A stretch of DNA of 26,017 nt. Origin: Streptomyces sp. MMG1121. GTDB lineage: Bacteria; Actinomycetota; Actinomycetes; Streptomycetales; Streptomycetaceae. Below are positions 13,681-20,923 of this stretch, piece after piece. Within the stretch, counting starts at the first letter, position 1. Each line of letters opens with the position of its first letter. A program made the position numbers and the translations under genes. The notes below the pieces were generated by a model. That model ran no database searches. It was not told where the DNA came from and saw only the letters and a list, made by a program, of their open reading frames with translations. Location: NCBI RefSeq assembly GCF_001280015.1, contig NZ_LGDV01000237.1, positions 1 to 26,017 on the forward strand, read 5' to 3'.

Positions 13681-13749
13681 GGACAGGCAAGCATCTCACC
13701 CTGGGGTCCTTGCTTGTCCAGCCATCGGGATGCCCGGCCATTCCGATGG
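13681..13749 (+). other. Two adjacent hairpins in the ftsK-RodZ intergenic region
   Basis: GGACAGGCAAG (13681-13691) pairs with CTTGCTTGTCC (13709-13719) over 11 bp with one G-U. CCATCGG (13722-13728) pairs with CCGATGG (13743-13749). Together they may form the ftsK terminator, or a structured RNA or attenuator upstream of the next gene. Neither hairpin has a T-run. The rest of the 280-base gap shows nothing else except the promoter at 13772-13802. Confidence 0.45.
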
Positions 13750-13771
13750 CGTACAAAGTCCCACCGTCCGG

Positions 13772-13802
13772 TTGCCCCACCCTTTCGTACCCCCCCTAGA
13801 CT
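13772..13802 (+). promoter_or_regulatory. Putative promoter of the RodZ-like gene
   Basis: TAGACT (13797-13802) is a good -10 element. TTGCCC (13772-13777) could be a -35, with a rather long 19-base spacer. Transcription would start near 13810, giving a leader of about 35 bases with an SD site before the GTG start. Confidence 0.45.
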
Positions 13803-13844
13803 GAGCTTCCAGCACAGGTGGCTATACGCTCGAAAGGCGCCCCC

Positions 13845-14687
13845 GTGTCCATCGGCAACTCCCCTGAAGACGAGCGTCCGTTCCGAGACGAGTCCCAGGA
13901 AGCCCGTGTCCCCGTGGGCCGCGCCCTGCAGCAGGCGCGGATCGCGGCCGGGCTCACCGTGGACGACGTCAGCAGTGCCACTCGCGTCCGTATCGCCATC
14001 GTGCACGCCATCGAGGCGGACGATTTCGCCTCCTGTGGCGGTGACGTGTACGCGCGCGGGCACATCCGCACGCTGGCCAAGGTGGTCCATCTCGATCCCG
14101 CGCCACTGATCACGCAGTTCGACGAGGAGCACGGCGGCCGTCCCGCCCCCACCCCGGCGGCACCTCTGTTCGAGGCGGAGCGGATCCGCCCCGAGCGGCG
14201 CGCGCCGAACTGGACGGCGGCCATGGTCGCCGCGATCGTCGTCGTGATCGGCTTCGTCGGCTTCACCGCGCTCAAGGGCGGCGGCACCGGAAGCGGCTCG
14301 AAGGCGCAGGTCGCCGAGGGTGCCACGTCCTCCGCCAGCAAGTCCGCCTCACCCACTCCGAAGAAGGACAAGCCCGCCGCGCCGACCGGCGAGCCCTCCG
14401 ACAGCGCCATCGCCGCGGCCCCGCAGGACAAGGTGACCGTGCAGGTCAGTGCGCCGAACGGACGCAGCTGGATCTCGGCCAAGGACCACAACGGCCGGAT
14501 GCTCTTCGACGGGCTGCTGAGCAAGGGCGCGTCCAAGACCTTCCAGGACAGCTCCAAGATCAACCTGATCCTCGGCGACGCCGGCGCGATCGAGCTGTAC
14601 GTCAACGGCAAGAAGATCGACGACAACTTCCAGCCGGGCACCGTGGAGCGTCTCACGTACACGAAGGGCGACCCTGTGGCCGGGTGA
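13845..14687 (+). CDS. RodZ-like membrane protein with N-terminal HTH and C-terminal DUF4115-type domain
   Basis: The 280-residue product has a cytoplasmic HTH of the RodZ/HTH_25 type at about residues 22-90 ([37 protein letters not shown]). A single membrane helix follows at about 122-144 ([22 protein letters not shown]). Next comes a Ser/Lys/Pro-rich linker, then an extracytoplasmic beta domain ([39 protein letters not shown]). RodZ proteins link MreB to the cell wall. In Streptomyces the role is less clear, because MreB acts mainly in spores. GTG 13845 is chosen because GAAAGG lies about 8 bases upstream; an in-frame GTG at 13818 has no such site. It lies between ftsK and rimO, a conserved actinobacterial position. 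Confidence 0.85.
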   Translation: MSIGNSPEDERPFRDESQEARVPVGRALQQARIAAGLTVDDVSSATRVRIAIVHAIEADDFASCGGDVYARGHIRTLAKVVHLDPAPLITQFDEEHGGRPAPTPAAPLFEAERIRPERRAPNWTAAMVAAIVVVIGFVGFTALKGGGTGSGSKAQVAEGATSSASKSASPTPKKDKPAAPTGEPSDSAIAAAPQDKVTVQVSAPNGRSWISAKDHNGRMLFDGLLSKGASKTFQDSSKINLILGDAGAIELYVNGKKIDDNFQPGTVERLTYTKGDPVAG

Positions 14688-14711
14688 CCGGCCCCTCAGC
14701 AGAGCGTGTGT

Positions 14712-14743
14712 GACGGGGTCGGCCAAGATCGGCCAACCCCGTC
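14712..14743 (+). terminator. Terminator after the RodZ-like gene
   Basis: GACGGGGTCGGCC and GGCCAACCCCGTC form a 13-base stem with one mismatch around AAGATC. It starts about 25 bases after the stop codon and lies just before the rimO promoter, so rimO begins a new transcription unit. Confidence 0.8.
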
Positions 14744-14751
14744 GACGTGGG

Positions 14752-14774
14752 CTGTCAGTGAGACAAAGTAGTCT
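14752..14774 (+). promoter_or_regulatory. RecA-NDp (PafBC-type) DNA-damage promoter of rimO-pgsA-cinA, leaderless
   Basis: CTGTCAGTG (14752-14760), eight bases, then TAGTCT (14769-14774) matches the RecA-independent DNA-damage promoter of Mycobacterium and Streptomyces, TTGTCRGTG-N8-TANNNT. Only the first base deviates and the spacing is exact. Seven bases separate the -10 from the rimO ATG, so the transcript should start at the ATG. No Shine-Dalgarno sequence is present. The match is seen directly; damage induction is inference. Confidence 0.7.
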
Positions 14775-14781
14775 TGAGCCC

Positions 14782-16254
14782 ATGCCTGAACGCCGTACCG
14801 TCGCACTCGTCACTCTCGGCTGTGCCCGTAACGAGGTGGACTCCGAGGAGCTCGCAGGCCGTTTGGAGGCGGACGGCTGGCAGCTCGTCGAGGACGCCGC
14901 GGACGCCGATGTCGCCGTGGTCAACACCTGTGGCTTCGTCGAGGCCGCGAAGAAGGACTCCGTCGACGCCCTCCTCGAGGCCAATGACCTCAAGGACCAG
15001 GGGAGAACCCAGGCCGTCGTAGCGGTGGGCTGCATGGCCGAGCGGTACGGCAAGGAGCTGGCCGAGGCGCTGCCCGAGGCCGACGGCGTGCTCGGCTTCG
15101 ACGACTACGCGGACATCTCCGACCGCCTGCAGACCATCCTGTCCGGCGGCATCCACGCCGCGCACACCCCGCGCGACCGCCGCAAGCTGCTGCCGATCAG
15201 CCCGGCCGAGCGGCAGGAATCGGCCGCCGCCGTCGCACTGCCCGGCCATGGCCCCGCCGACCTCCCGGAGGGCGTCGCGCCCGTCTCCGGCCCGCGCGCG
15301 CCCCTGCGCCGCCGGCTGGACGGTGCCCCGGTCGCCTCGGTCAAGCTCGCCTCCGGCTGTGACCGGCGCTGTTCCTTCTGCGCCATCCCCTCGTTCCGCG
15401 GCTCCTTCATCTCACGCCGCCCGAGCGACGTGCTGAACGAGACGCGGTGGCTGGCCGAACAGGGCGTGAAGGAGATCATGCTGGTCTCCGAGAACAACAC
15501 CTCCTACGGCAAGGACCTGGGCGACATCCGCCTGCTGGAGTCCCTGCTGCCGGAGCTGGCCGAGGTCGACGGCATCGAGCGCGTGCGCGTGAGCTACCTC
15601 CAGCCGGCCGAGATGCGCCCGGGCCTGATCGACGTGCTGACCTCCACCCCGAAGGTCGTTCCGTACTTCGACCTGTCCTTCCAGCACTCCGCGCCCGACG
15701 TGCTGCGCTCCATGCGCCGCTTCGGCGACACCGACCGCTTCCTGGAGCTGCTGGACACGATCCGCTCCAAGGCCCCCGAGGCCGGCGTGCGCTCCAACTT
15801 CATCGTCGGCTTCCCCGGTGAGAGCGCGGCCGACCTGGCCGAGCTGGAGCGCTTCCTGACCGGCGCCCGCCTGGACGCCATCGGTGTCTTCGGCTACTCC
15901 GACGAGGAGGGCACGGAGGCGGCGACGTACGACAACAAGCTCGACGAGGACGTCGTCGCCGAGCGTCTGGCGCGGGTGTCCCGGCTGGCCGAGGAGCTGG
16001 TCTCGCAGCGTGCCGAGGAGCGCGTCGGAGAGACGGTGCACGTCCTGGTCGAGTCCGTCGACGAGGAAGAGGGCGTGTACGGCCGCGCCGCGCACCAGGC
16101 GCCGGAGACGGACGGCCAGGTGCTGCTCACGAGCGGCGAGGGCCTGAGCGTCGGACGTATGGTCGAGGCGAAGGTGGTCGGTACGGAAGGTGTCGACCTG
16201 GTGGCCGAGCCGCTGACCGGCTCGCTCGCGTGTAGTGAGGAGGCGGGCAGATGA
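14782..16254 (+). CDS. rimO: Ribosomal protein S12 methylthiotransferase RimO
   Basis: The 490-residue radical-SAM enzyme methylthiolates the conserved Asp of ribosomal protein S12. The N-terminal UPF0004 domain holds three cluster cysteines: Cys14 in [13 protein letters not shown], Cys50 in VNTCGF, and Cys84 in VGCMAERYG. The radical SAM core has Cys193, Cys197 and Cys200 in [18 protein letters not shown]. The C-terminal TRAM domain (about 425-485) binds substrate. Residues about 122-182 are a Pro/Ala/Arg-rich spacer between the two cluster domains, longer than in E. coli RimO. RimO rather than MiaB is favoured by the CAIPSFRG and YLQPAEMRP sequences. The ATG is set by the leaderless promoter. 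The stop overlaps the pgsA start as ATGA, so the two are translationally coupled. Confidence 0.94.
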   Translation: MPERRTVALVTLGCARNEVDSEELAGRLEADGWQLVEDAADADVAVVNTCGFVEAAKKDSVDALLEANDLKDQGRTQAVVAVGCMAERYGKELAEALPEADGVLGFDDYADISDRLQTILSGGIHAAHTPRDRRKLLPISPAERQESAAAVALPGHGPADLPEGVAPVSGPRAPLRRRLDGAPVASVKLASGCDRRCSFCAIPSFRGSFISRRPSDVLNETRWLAEQGVKEIMLVSENNTSYGKDLGDIRLLESLLPELAEVDGIERVRVSYLQPAEMRPGLIDVLTSTPKVVPYFDLSFQHSAPDVLRSMRRFGDTDRFLELLDTIRSKAPEAGVRSNFIVGFPGESAADLAELERFLTGARLDAIGVFGYSDEEGTEAATYDNKLDEDVVAERLARVSRLAEELVSQRAEERVGETVHVLVESVDEEEGVYGRAAHQAPETDGQVLLTSGEGLSVGRMVEAKVVGTEGVDLVAEPLTGSLACSEEAGR

Positions 16255-17018
16255 CCGGAGTCCCGGCATCCGCCGCGGGTGGCTCCTCCGGCGCGCAGGG
16301 CGCCCGGGGTCCCGCCGCCGCTGCCGACGGCGTTGCCTCCGAGGTCTCCGGTTCCGCATCGGCCGAGGGCGCCACCGGCTCCGAGGGCCGGCCCGCGCGT
16401 GGCGGGAAGATCGCGGCCGCGGCCGTCAACCAGGCCAGCGTCTGGAACGTCGCCAATCTGCTGACGATGCTGCGGCTCGTCCTGGTGCCCGGATTCGTGG
16501 CGCTGATGCTGGCGGACGGCGGTTACGACCCGGCCTGGCGTTCGCTGGCCTGGGCGGCCTTCGCCATCGCCATGATCACCGACCTGTTCGACGGGCATCT
16601 GGCGCGCACCTACAACCTGGTCACCGACTTCGGGAAGATCGCCGACCCCATCGCCGACAAGGCGATCATGGGGGCGGCGCTCATCTGCCTGTCGTCCCTG
16701 GGCGATCTGCCGTGGTGGGTCACCGTGGTGATCCTCGGCAGGGAACTCGGCATCACACTGCTGCGTTTTCTGGTCATTCGCTACGGCGTGATCCCCGCCA
16801 GCCGGGGCGGCAAGCTCAAGACGCTCACCCAGGGCGTGGCCGTCGGGATGTACGTCCTGGCACTGACGGGGTGGCTGGCCACTCTGCGGTTCTGGGTGAT
16901 GGCCGTGGCGGTCGTTCTCACCGTCGTCACCGGCCTCGACTACGTAAGACAAGCCATTGTGCTGCGCCGCCGGGGAATCGCCGAGCGCGCGGCGGCGTTG
17001 GAGGAGAAGGATTCGTGA
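16251..17018 (+). CDS. pgsA: CDP-diacylglycerol-glycerol-3-phosphate 3-phosphatidyltransferase
   Basis: The 255-residue membrane enzyme makes phosphatidylglycerol phosphate or a closely related phospholipid. The CDP-alcohol phosphatidyltransferase signature is complete: Asp111, Asp114-Gly115, Ala118-Arg119, Gly128, Asp132 and Asp136 (DLFDGHLAR, then GKIADPIAD). Several hydrophobic segments follow. Residues 1-60 are a low-complexity Ala/Gly/Ser tail not needed for the fold; membrane homology begins at [17 protein letters not shown]. Actinobacteria carry several CDP-alcohol transferases, so the exact acceptor is not proven. The start overlaps the rimO stop (ATGA) and its stop overlaps the cinA start (GTGA), showing an operon. 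The ATG lies a few bases after GAGGAGG. Confidence 0.9.
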   Translation: MTGVPASAAGGSSGAQGARGPAAAADGVASEVSGSASAEGATGSEGRPARGGKIAAAAVNQASVWNVANLLTMLRLVLVPGFVALMLADGGYDPAWRSLAWAAFAIAMITDLFDGHLARTYNLVTDFGKIADPIADKAIMGAALICLSSLGDLPWWVTVVILGRELGITLLRFLVIRYGVIPASRGGKLKTLTQGVAVGMYVLALTGWLATLRFWVMAVAVVLTVVTGLDYVRQAIVLRRRGIAERAAALEEKDS

Positions 17019-17560
17019 GCTCGCGGGCCGCCGAACTGGTGCGACTACTGACCGTGAGGGGCGAGACCCTCGCCGTCGCCGAGTCGCTCACCGGTGGCCT
17101 GGTAGCGGCGGAGATCACGGAGGTCCCCGGAGCGTCCAAGGTGTTCCGGGGTTCGGTCACCGCCTACGCCACCGAGCTGAAGCATGAGCTGCTGGGCGTC
17201 GACGCCGCCCTGCTGGCCCGACAGGGAGCGGTGGATCCGCAGGTCGCGGCAGAGATGGCGGCCGGAGTACGCAAGGCTCTGGGTGCCGACTGGGGCATCG
17301 CGACCACCGGGGTCGCCGGCCCTGATCCGCAGGACGGCCGGCCCGTGGGGACGGTCTTCGTGGCCGTCGACGGGCCCCTCACCGACCACCCTGGTTCTGC
17401 CGGTGGCGGAAAAGTGGAGGCTCTGCGGTTGAACGGCAGCCGTGCGGAAATTCGTATGGAGAGTGTACGGAGCGTGCTCGCAGTGCTCCTGGAGCGGCTT
17501 GCGGGCGAACAGACCGGGAATGAGCGGGCACAGGATACGGAACGGAACGGGGGGTTTTGA
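17015..17560 (+). CDS. cinA: CinA C-terminal-type protein, nicotinamide-nucleotide amidase (PncC-like)
   Basis: The 181-residue product contains only the CinA C-terminal domain, without the N-terminal MoaB-like domain of long CinA proteins. Family motifs are present: LAVAESLTGGLVAAEITEVPG with the catalytic-region Ser/Thr, GSVTAYATELKHELLGV, and GIATTGVAGPDPQDGRPVGTV. PncC enzymes deamidate nicotinamide mononucleotide to nicotinate mononucleotide. This recycles the NMN that NAD-dependent DNA ligase releases, which suits an operon read from a DNA-damage promoter. It starts with GTG overlapping the pgsA stop, with GGAGGAGAAGG just upstream inside pgsA. The C-terminal ~20 residues (QTGNERAQDTERNGGF) are unconserved. 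Confidence 0.9.
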   Translation: MSSRAAELVRLLTVRGETLAVAESLTGGLVAAEITEVPGASKVFRGSVTAYATELKHELLGVDAALLARQGAVDPQVAAEMAAGVRKALGADWGIATTGVAGPDPQDGRPVGTVFVAVDGPLTDHPGSAGGGKVEALRLNGSRAEIRMESVRSVLAVLLERLAGEQTGNERAQDTERNGGF

Positions 17561-17669
17561 TGTTTGCAGCCCTGAGTGAACACGACATCGCTCCCCGCAC
17601 GGCCGCGGCGCGAGGCGGTACGGTGGGGCGAGAAGGATGCGGCTACGCGGTCCGAGGAGGGAGCCACCG

Positions 17670-18044
17670 ATGATTCTGCTCCGTCGCCTGCTGGGTGACG
17701 TGCTGCGTCGGCAGCGCCAACGCCAGGGCCGTACTCTGCGCGAAGTCTCCTCGTCCGCCCGAGTCTCACTCGGCTATCTCTCCGAGGTGGAGCGGGGGCA
17801 GAAGGAGGCTTCCTCCGAGCTGCTCGCCGCCATCTGCGACGCGCTGGACGTACGGATGTCGGAACTCATGCGAGAAGTGAGCGACGAGCTGGCGCTCGCC
17901 GAGCTGGCCCAGTCCGCCGCGGCCACCGAGCCCGTACCCACGCCGGTCCGACCGATGCTGGGTTCGGTGTCGGTGACCGGTGTGCCACCGGAACGGGTGA
18001 CCATCAAGGCGCCCGCGGAAGCGGTGGACGTGGTCGCCGCGTGA
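17670..18044 (+). CDS. clgR: ClgR-like HTH activator of clp protease genes
   Basis: This 124-residue Xre-type regulator has its HTH at about residues 8-63 ([40 protein letters not shown]). Position after pgsA-cinA and the sequence fit ClgR, which activates clpP1P2, clpC and lon in Streptomyces, mycobacteria and corynebacteria. The protein ends in Val-Ala-Ala. A terminal Ala-Ala is a known Clp degradation signal in Streptomyces PopR and ClgR, giving feedback on protease level. The start at 17670 has GAGGAGGGA eight bases upstream; an in-frame ATG at 17637 would give 11 more residues but has poor spacing. The 109-base gap after cinA contains a possible -10 (TACGGT, 17619-17624), so it may have its own promoter besides read-through. 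Confidence 0.87.
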   Translation: MILLRRLLGDVLRRQRQRQGRTLREVSSSARVSLGYLSEVERGQKEASSELLAAICDALDVRMSELMREVSDELALAELAQSAAATEPVPTPVRPMLGSVSVTGVPPERVTIKAPAEAVDVVAA

Positions 18045-18081
18045 GGTTCGCGCACGCGGCCTAGCGATCCGGAACGAGTGA

Positions 18082-18130
18082 AAGCCCCGGCGGCTGCTTC
18101 AGGGAGACCTGGGGGAGCCTGCCGGGGCTT
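18082..18130 (+). terminator. Terminator after clgR
   Basis: AAGCCCCGGC (18082-18091) pairs perfectly with GCCGGGGCTT (18121-18130). The 29-base loop itself contains a short AGG/CCT stem. It lies 37 bases after the clgR stop and isolates the following dps gene. Confidence 0.8.
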
Positions 18131-18230
18131 CTCCATGTGCGCACTTCGCGTCGTTCATACCGTTTGCCCGGTTCGGGTGGTGCGGTCATGGTGGAGGGAC
18201 GTGACGGCGCCGAAGCACTGGAGGAAGCGG

Positions 18231-18701
18231 ATGTACGTCGTGAAGAGCCCGTTGGCCGACGCGGATCTGAAGACCGTGTCCGAGGCGCTGCAAGGCGCCC
18301 TCGTCGATCTGGTGGACCTCTCGCTGATCGCCAAGCAGATCCACTGGAACGTCGTGGGGCCCCGCTTCCGGTCCATCCACCTTCAGCTCGACGAGGTCGT
18401 CGCCTCCGCGCGCACCCACTCCGACACCGTGGCCGAGCGGGCCTCGGCCCTCGGCGTCCCGCCCGACGGACGGGCTGCCACGGTGGCCTCCGCCGGCGGC
18501 ATCAAGGCCGCGCCCGCGGGCTGGATCAAGGACACGGACGCGGTCGGGGCGATGGTGGACGCGCTGGGCGCGGTGATCACCCGGATGCGGGAGCGGGTGG
18601 CCGCCACGGGCGAGCCGGATCCGGTGTCCCAGGACATCTTCATCGGGGTCACCGCGGATCTGGAGAAGCATCACTGGATGTTCCAGGCGGAGAACGCCTA
18701 G
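18231..18701 (+). CDS. dpsC: Dps family DNA-protecting ferritin-like protein (DpsC type)
   Basis: The 156-residue four-helix protein is expected to assemble into a dodecameric shell that oxidises and stores iron and protects the nucleoid. The inter-subunit ferroxidase ligands are all present: His38 (QIHWNVVG), His50 and Asp54 (IHLQLDEV), and Asp65 and Glu69 (HSDTVAERASALG). N- and C-terminal tails are short. S. coelicolor has three Dps proteins, and the one at this locus (SCO5756) is, from memory, DpsC. The ATG has GGAGGAAG about 5 bases upstream; longer in-frame starts do not match the family. It sits downstream of the clgR terminator, so it is separately transcribed. I could not identify its promoter. 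Confidence 0.9.
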   Translation: MYVVKSPLADADLKTVSEALQGALVDLVDLSLIAKQIHWNVVGPRFRSIHLQLDEVVASARTHSDTVAERASALGVPPDGRAATVASAGGIKAAPAGWIKDTDAVGAMVDALGAVITRMRERVAATGEPDPVSQDIFIGVTADLEKHHWMFQAENA

Positions 18702-18825
18702 CGGCTCGGCCTGGAATGCCGGACCGGCTGTCTCGAGTGGCTCGGCGTTGCATCGGTGAGCCCTCGATGCGCCTCCCGTCCAGGGCAGGCGACGGTCTAG
18801 CGTCCGGCAGGAGGTGATGGCGGGC

Positions 18826-19104
18826 ATGGTGGGGCGGATAGTGCGCTGGGGGGTCGCGCTCGGGTTCGCGGCGGTGTGGTGGTGGGCCGTGCTGCGGCTC
18901 GCCCTGGGGCAGGGCTCGGGCGTGCTGGAAGGGGCCGTCGCGGCCGGCGGATGGGGGCTGGGCGTGCTGCCCGTGCACTGTGTGCCCCAGGGGCGTGCGG
19001 CCGGAGCGCTGTCGACGGGGCGCTGGGTGGCGGCCTGGCGGGCCGGGGACGTCACCAGGGCATCGCCACACCCCCGTTCGGGCGAAGTATCTGACCCGTC
19101 GTGA
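18826..19104 (+). CDS. Small hypothetical membrane protein
   Basis: I do not recognise this protein of about 92 residues. The N-terminus has one clear hydrophobic segment (VALGFAAVWWWAVLRLAL), and a second, weaker one (GVLEGAVAAGGWGLGVLPV) follows. The C-terminal 35 residues are polar. The start at 18826 is chosen because AGGAGGTG ends nine bases before it; starts at 18814 and 18817 overlap that site. A possible -10 (TAGCGT, 18798-18803) lies just upstream. The 3' end overlaps the 3' end of the convergent dehydrogenase gene by 53 bases, so the last residues may not be constrained. It could encode a non-functional peptide, but the good ribosome-binding site argues for a real gene. Confidence 0.55.
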   Translation: MVGRIVRWGVALGFAAVWWWAVLRLALGQGSGVLEGAVAAGGWGLGVLPVHCVPQGRAAGALSTGRWVAAWRAGDVTRASPHPRSGEVSDPS

Positions 19105-19816
19105 ACGCCGACGCGTCCGACGCCAGGTACAGCACCGCGTGGGCGACGTCGTCCGGCTCGCCGACCCGGCCGAGGGGTGCCATCCGGGCCATCGTGCCCT
19201 CGGTGTGCGCCTGGGCCTCGCGGTCGTGGCGCTCGGTCATCGGGGTGCGGATCCAGCCCGGCGCGACCGCGTTGACCCGGATGCCGTGCCGGCCGACCTC
19301 GTTGGCCAGGGTCTTGGTGAGCTGGACCACGGCCGCCTTCGCCGCGCCGTAGCAGAGCAGTCCCGGTCCGCCGGTGTCGACCGCGCCGGACGCCATGGTG
19401 ACGATGCTGCCCCGGGTGCCCTGGGCGAGCATCTGGCGGGCCGCCTCCTGGCAGGCGTACAGCACGCCCTTGAAGTTCACGTTCAGGACCCGGTCGAGAT
19501 CCTCGTCGCGGGTCTCCAGCACGGGGCTGCTGTGCATGATCCCGGCGATCGCCGCCATGACGTCCAGGCGCCCGCAGGACCGGACGGCCTCGGCGAGCCG
19601 GGCCCGGTCGGTGACGTCCAGGACGTGTACGAGGGCCGTACCGCCGCCGTCCTTGATCAGTGCCGCTGTGCCGTGCAGGCCGTCCGCGTCCCGGTCGGCA
19701 CAGTGCACCGCCGCGCCCGCGGCGGCGAGCAGGACGGCAGAGGCCCGGCCGATACCGCCGGCGGCTCCGGTGACGAACGCGGTGCGTCCGGTGAGGTCGT
19801 ACGCGGTGAGGGGCAT
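19052..19816 (-). CDS. Short-chain dehydrogenase/reductase (classical SDR)
   Basis: This 254-residue Rossmann-fold oxidoreductase has the cofactor motif TGAAGGIG (16-23) and an acidic Asp41 after strand 2, which suggests NAD(H) preference. Catalytic Ser143, Tyr156 and Lys160 (MASGAV, YGAAK) are present, with Asn114 in LNVNFKG. The usual NNAG after strand 4 is AIAG (90-93), an uncommon variant. The substrate is unknown. ATG 19816 is favoured over a TTG at 19852 because a full promoter with a -10 six bases before this ATG leaves no room for a longer protein. A palindrome over the -35 suggests TetR control. It lies downstream of nei in the same direction but has its own promoter. Confidence 0.9.
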   Translation of the reverse strand: MPLTAYDLTGRTAFVTGAAGGIGRASAVLLAAAGAAVHCADRDADGLHGTAALIKDGGGTALVHVLDVTDRARLAEAVRSCGRLDVMAAIAGIMHSSPVLETRDEDLDRVLNVNFKGVLYACQEAARQMLAQGTRGSIVTMASGAVDTGGPGLLCYGAAKAAVVQLTKTLANEVGRHGIRVNAVAPGWIRTPMTERHDREAQAHTEGTMARMAPLGRVGEPDDVAHAVLYLASDASAFTTGQILRPNGGVAMPW

Positions 19817-19822
19817 ACGGCG

Positions 19823-19852
19823 ACCGTACGAGCGTTTCTGACGGATCGTCAA
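19823..19852 (-). promoter_or_regulatory. Leaderless promoter of the SDR gene
   Basis: On the minus strand TTGACG (19852-19847), 18 bases, then TACGGT (19828-19823) is a near-consensus vegetative promoter. The -10 ends six bases before the ATG at 19816, so the transcript begins at the start codon or one base before it. No Shine-Dalgarno sequence is present. Confidence 0.7.
19839..19851. promoter_or_regulatory. TetR-type operator over the SDR -35
   Basis: TGACG-GAT-CGTCA is a palindrome with 5-bp arms that overlaps the -35 hexamer of the SDR promoter. This core is typical of operators of TetR-family regulators near SDR and acyl-CoA genes in Streptomyces. No TetR gene is in the window. Confidence 0.5.
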
Positions 19853-19906
19853 TTGGCGGGAAGCGCCGATCGGACTCGGGGCAGCCGTCGAGAGGCTGGG
19901 GTCGCG

Positions 19907-20743
19907 TCAGGCCGTGCGGCGGGGCCGGCGGTGCTGTGCCGCTCCGGGGGCGGGAGCGGGGCCCGGCTGGCAGGTGGGGCACCAGTAGGTGGGGCGTTCC
20001 CGGGCGCCGTCGCCCTGGTCGGCCGCGCGGACGGGGGTGCGGCAGCGCAGACAGGGGCGGGGCGCACGGCCGTAGACGAACAGGTCGTGCCGGTGCACGC
20101 CCGTGGTCTGGCGGACCGGGCGGTCGCGGTTCGCCTCCAGCAGCTTCTTGGCGAGCAGCGGCAGCTTCTCGGCGCGGTCCGCGGGCAGGGCGCCGACCGG
20201 CAGCCAGGGGGTCACGCCGAGCAGAAAACACAGCTCGCTCTTGTAGATGTTGCCGATGCCGGCCAGGTTGCGCTGGTCGAGCAGGGCCTCGCCGAGCGGG
20301 CGGGCGGGGTCGGCGAGGAGGTTCGCCAGGGCGCGCCCGGGGTCCCAGTCCGGGCCGAGCAGGTCGGGGCCGAGATGGCCGACGACCCGCTCCTCCTCGT
20401 GTGTGCGCAGCAGTTCGAGGACCTGCAGGCGGTAGCCCACGGCCGTGCGGTCGGCCGTGCCCAGGATCACCCGTATCTGGTGCGCCGGCCCGCCCCGCCA
20501 GCGCTCGTCCGTGCCGTACACCTTCCACGCCCCCTCCATCCGGAGATGGGTGTGCAGGGTCAGGCCGCCCTCGAACCGGGTCAGCAGGTGCTTGCCGCGC
20601 GGGATCGTGCTCAGCACCGTACGACCGGCGAGATCCACCGTCGCGTACTTCGGCACCCGGAAGTCGCTGCTGGTCAGCGCCTTGCCCGCGAGAGCCTCGT
20701 GCAGCCGCTTCGCGGCCTGCCAGACCGTGTCACCTTCGGGCAT
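19907..20743 (-). CDS. nei: Nei/Fpg family DNA glycosylase-AP lyase (endonuclease VIII type)
   Basis: The 278-residue bifunctional base-excision repair enzyme has the catalytic N-terminus MPEGDTVW, exposing Pro2 and Glu3 after Met removal. The conserved Lys51 lies in IPRGKHLL. The H2TH region reads LLDQRNLAGIGNIYKSELCF. A C-terminal zinc finger has Cys-x2-Cys in PCLRCRTPV and in YWCPTCQP. The spacing of the finger and the DQRNLAGIGN sequence fit actinobacterial Nei rather than MutM. The ATG is fixed by the requirement for Pro2. It lies 180 bases downstream of lhr in the same direction, an arrangement also found in Mycobacterium (lhr-nei). That gap shows no gene that I can support. The bases before the ATG repeat the TGGACGCATG seen at the lhr start. 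Confidence 0.93.
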   Translation of the reverse strand: MPEGDTVWQAAKRLHEALAGKALTSSDFRVPKYATVDLAGRTVLSTIPRGKHLLTRFEGGLTLHTHLRMEGAWKVYGTDERWRGGPAHQIRVILGTADRTAVGYRLQVLELLRTHEEERVVGHLGPDLLGPDWDPGRALANLLADPARPLGEALLDQRNLAGIGNIYKSELCFLLGVTPWLPVGALPADRAEKLPLLAKKLLEANRDRPVRQTTGVHRHDLFVYGRAPRPCLRCRTPVRAADQGDGARERPTYWCPTCQPGPAPAPGAAQHRRPRRTA

Positions 20744-20923
20744 GCGTCCAGGGTGCCACGGTGGGGTGAGGCGGGCGCAGCCCGCCGGGATCCGCGCTCG
20801 CGGCCCTGTGACTGTGCCCCGGCGCCGGCCGCGGGGGCTACGGGGCCGGCGACGCATCGCACGAGGGTGGCCCCGCCGCCGTCGAGGCGCACGGTGTGCG
20901 CGGGCTTGCCGGGACGGCCGCCG

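Noticed and set aside
18046..18058. GTTCGCGCACGCG after clgR as a ClgR operator (GTTCGC-N5-GCG)
   Set aside because: Spacing is four, not five, and it lies just past the clgR stop codon before a terminator rather than at a promoter.
19817..19852. Longer SDR starting at TTG 19852
   Set aside because: This codon is inside the -35 element and operator, and the family N-terminus fits the ATG at 19816.
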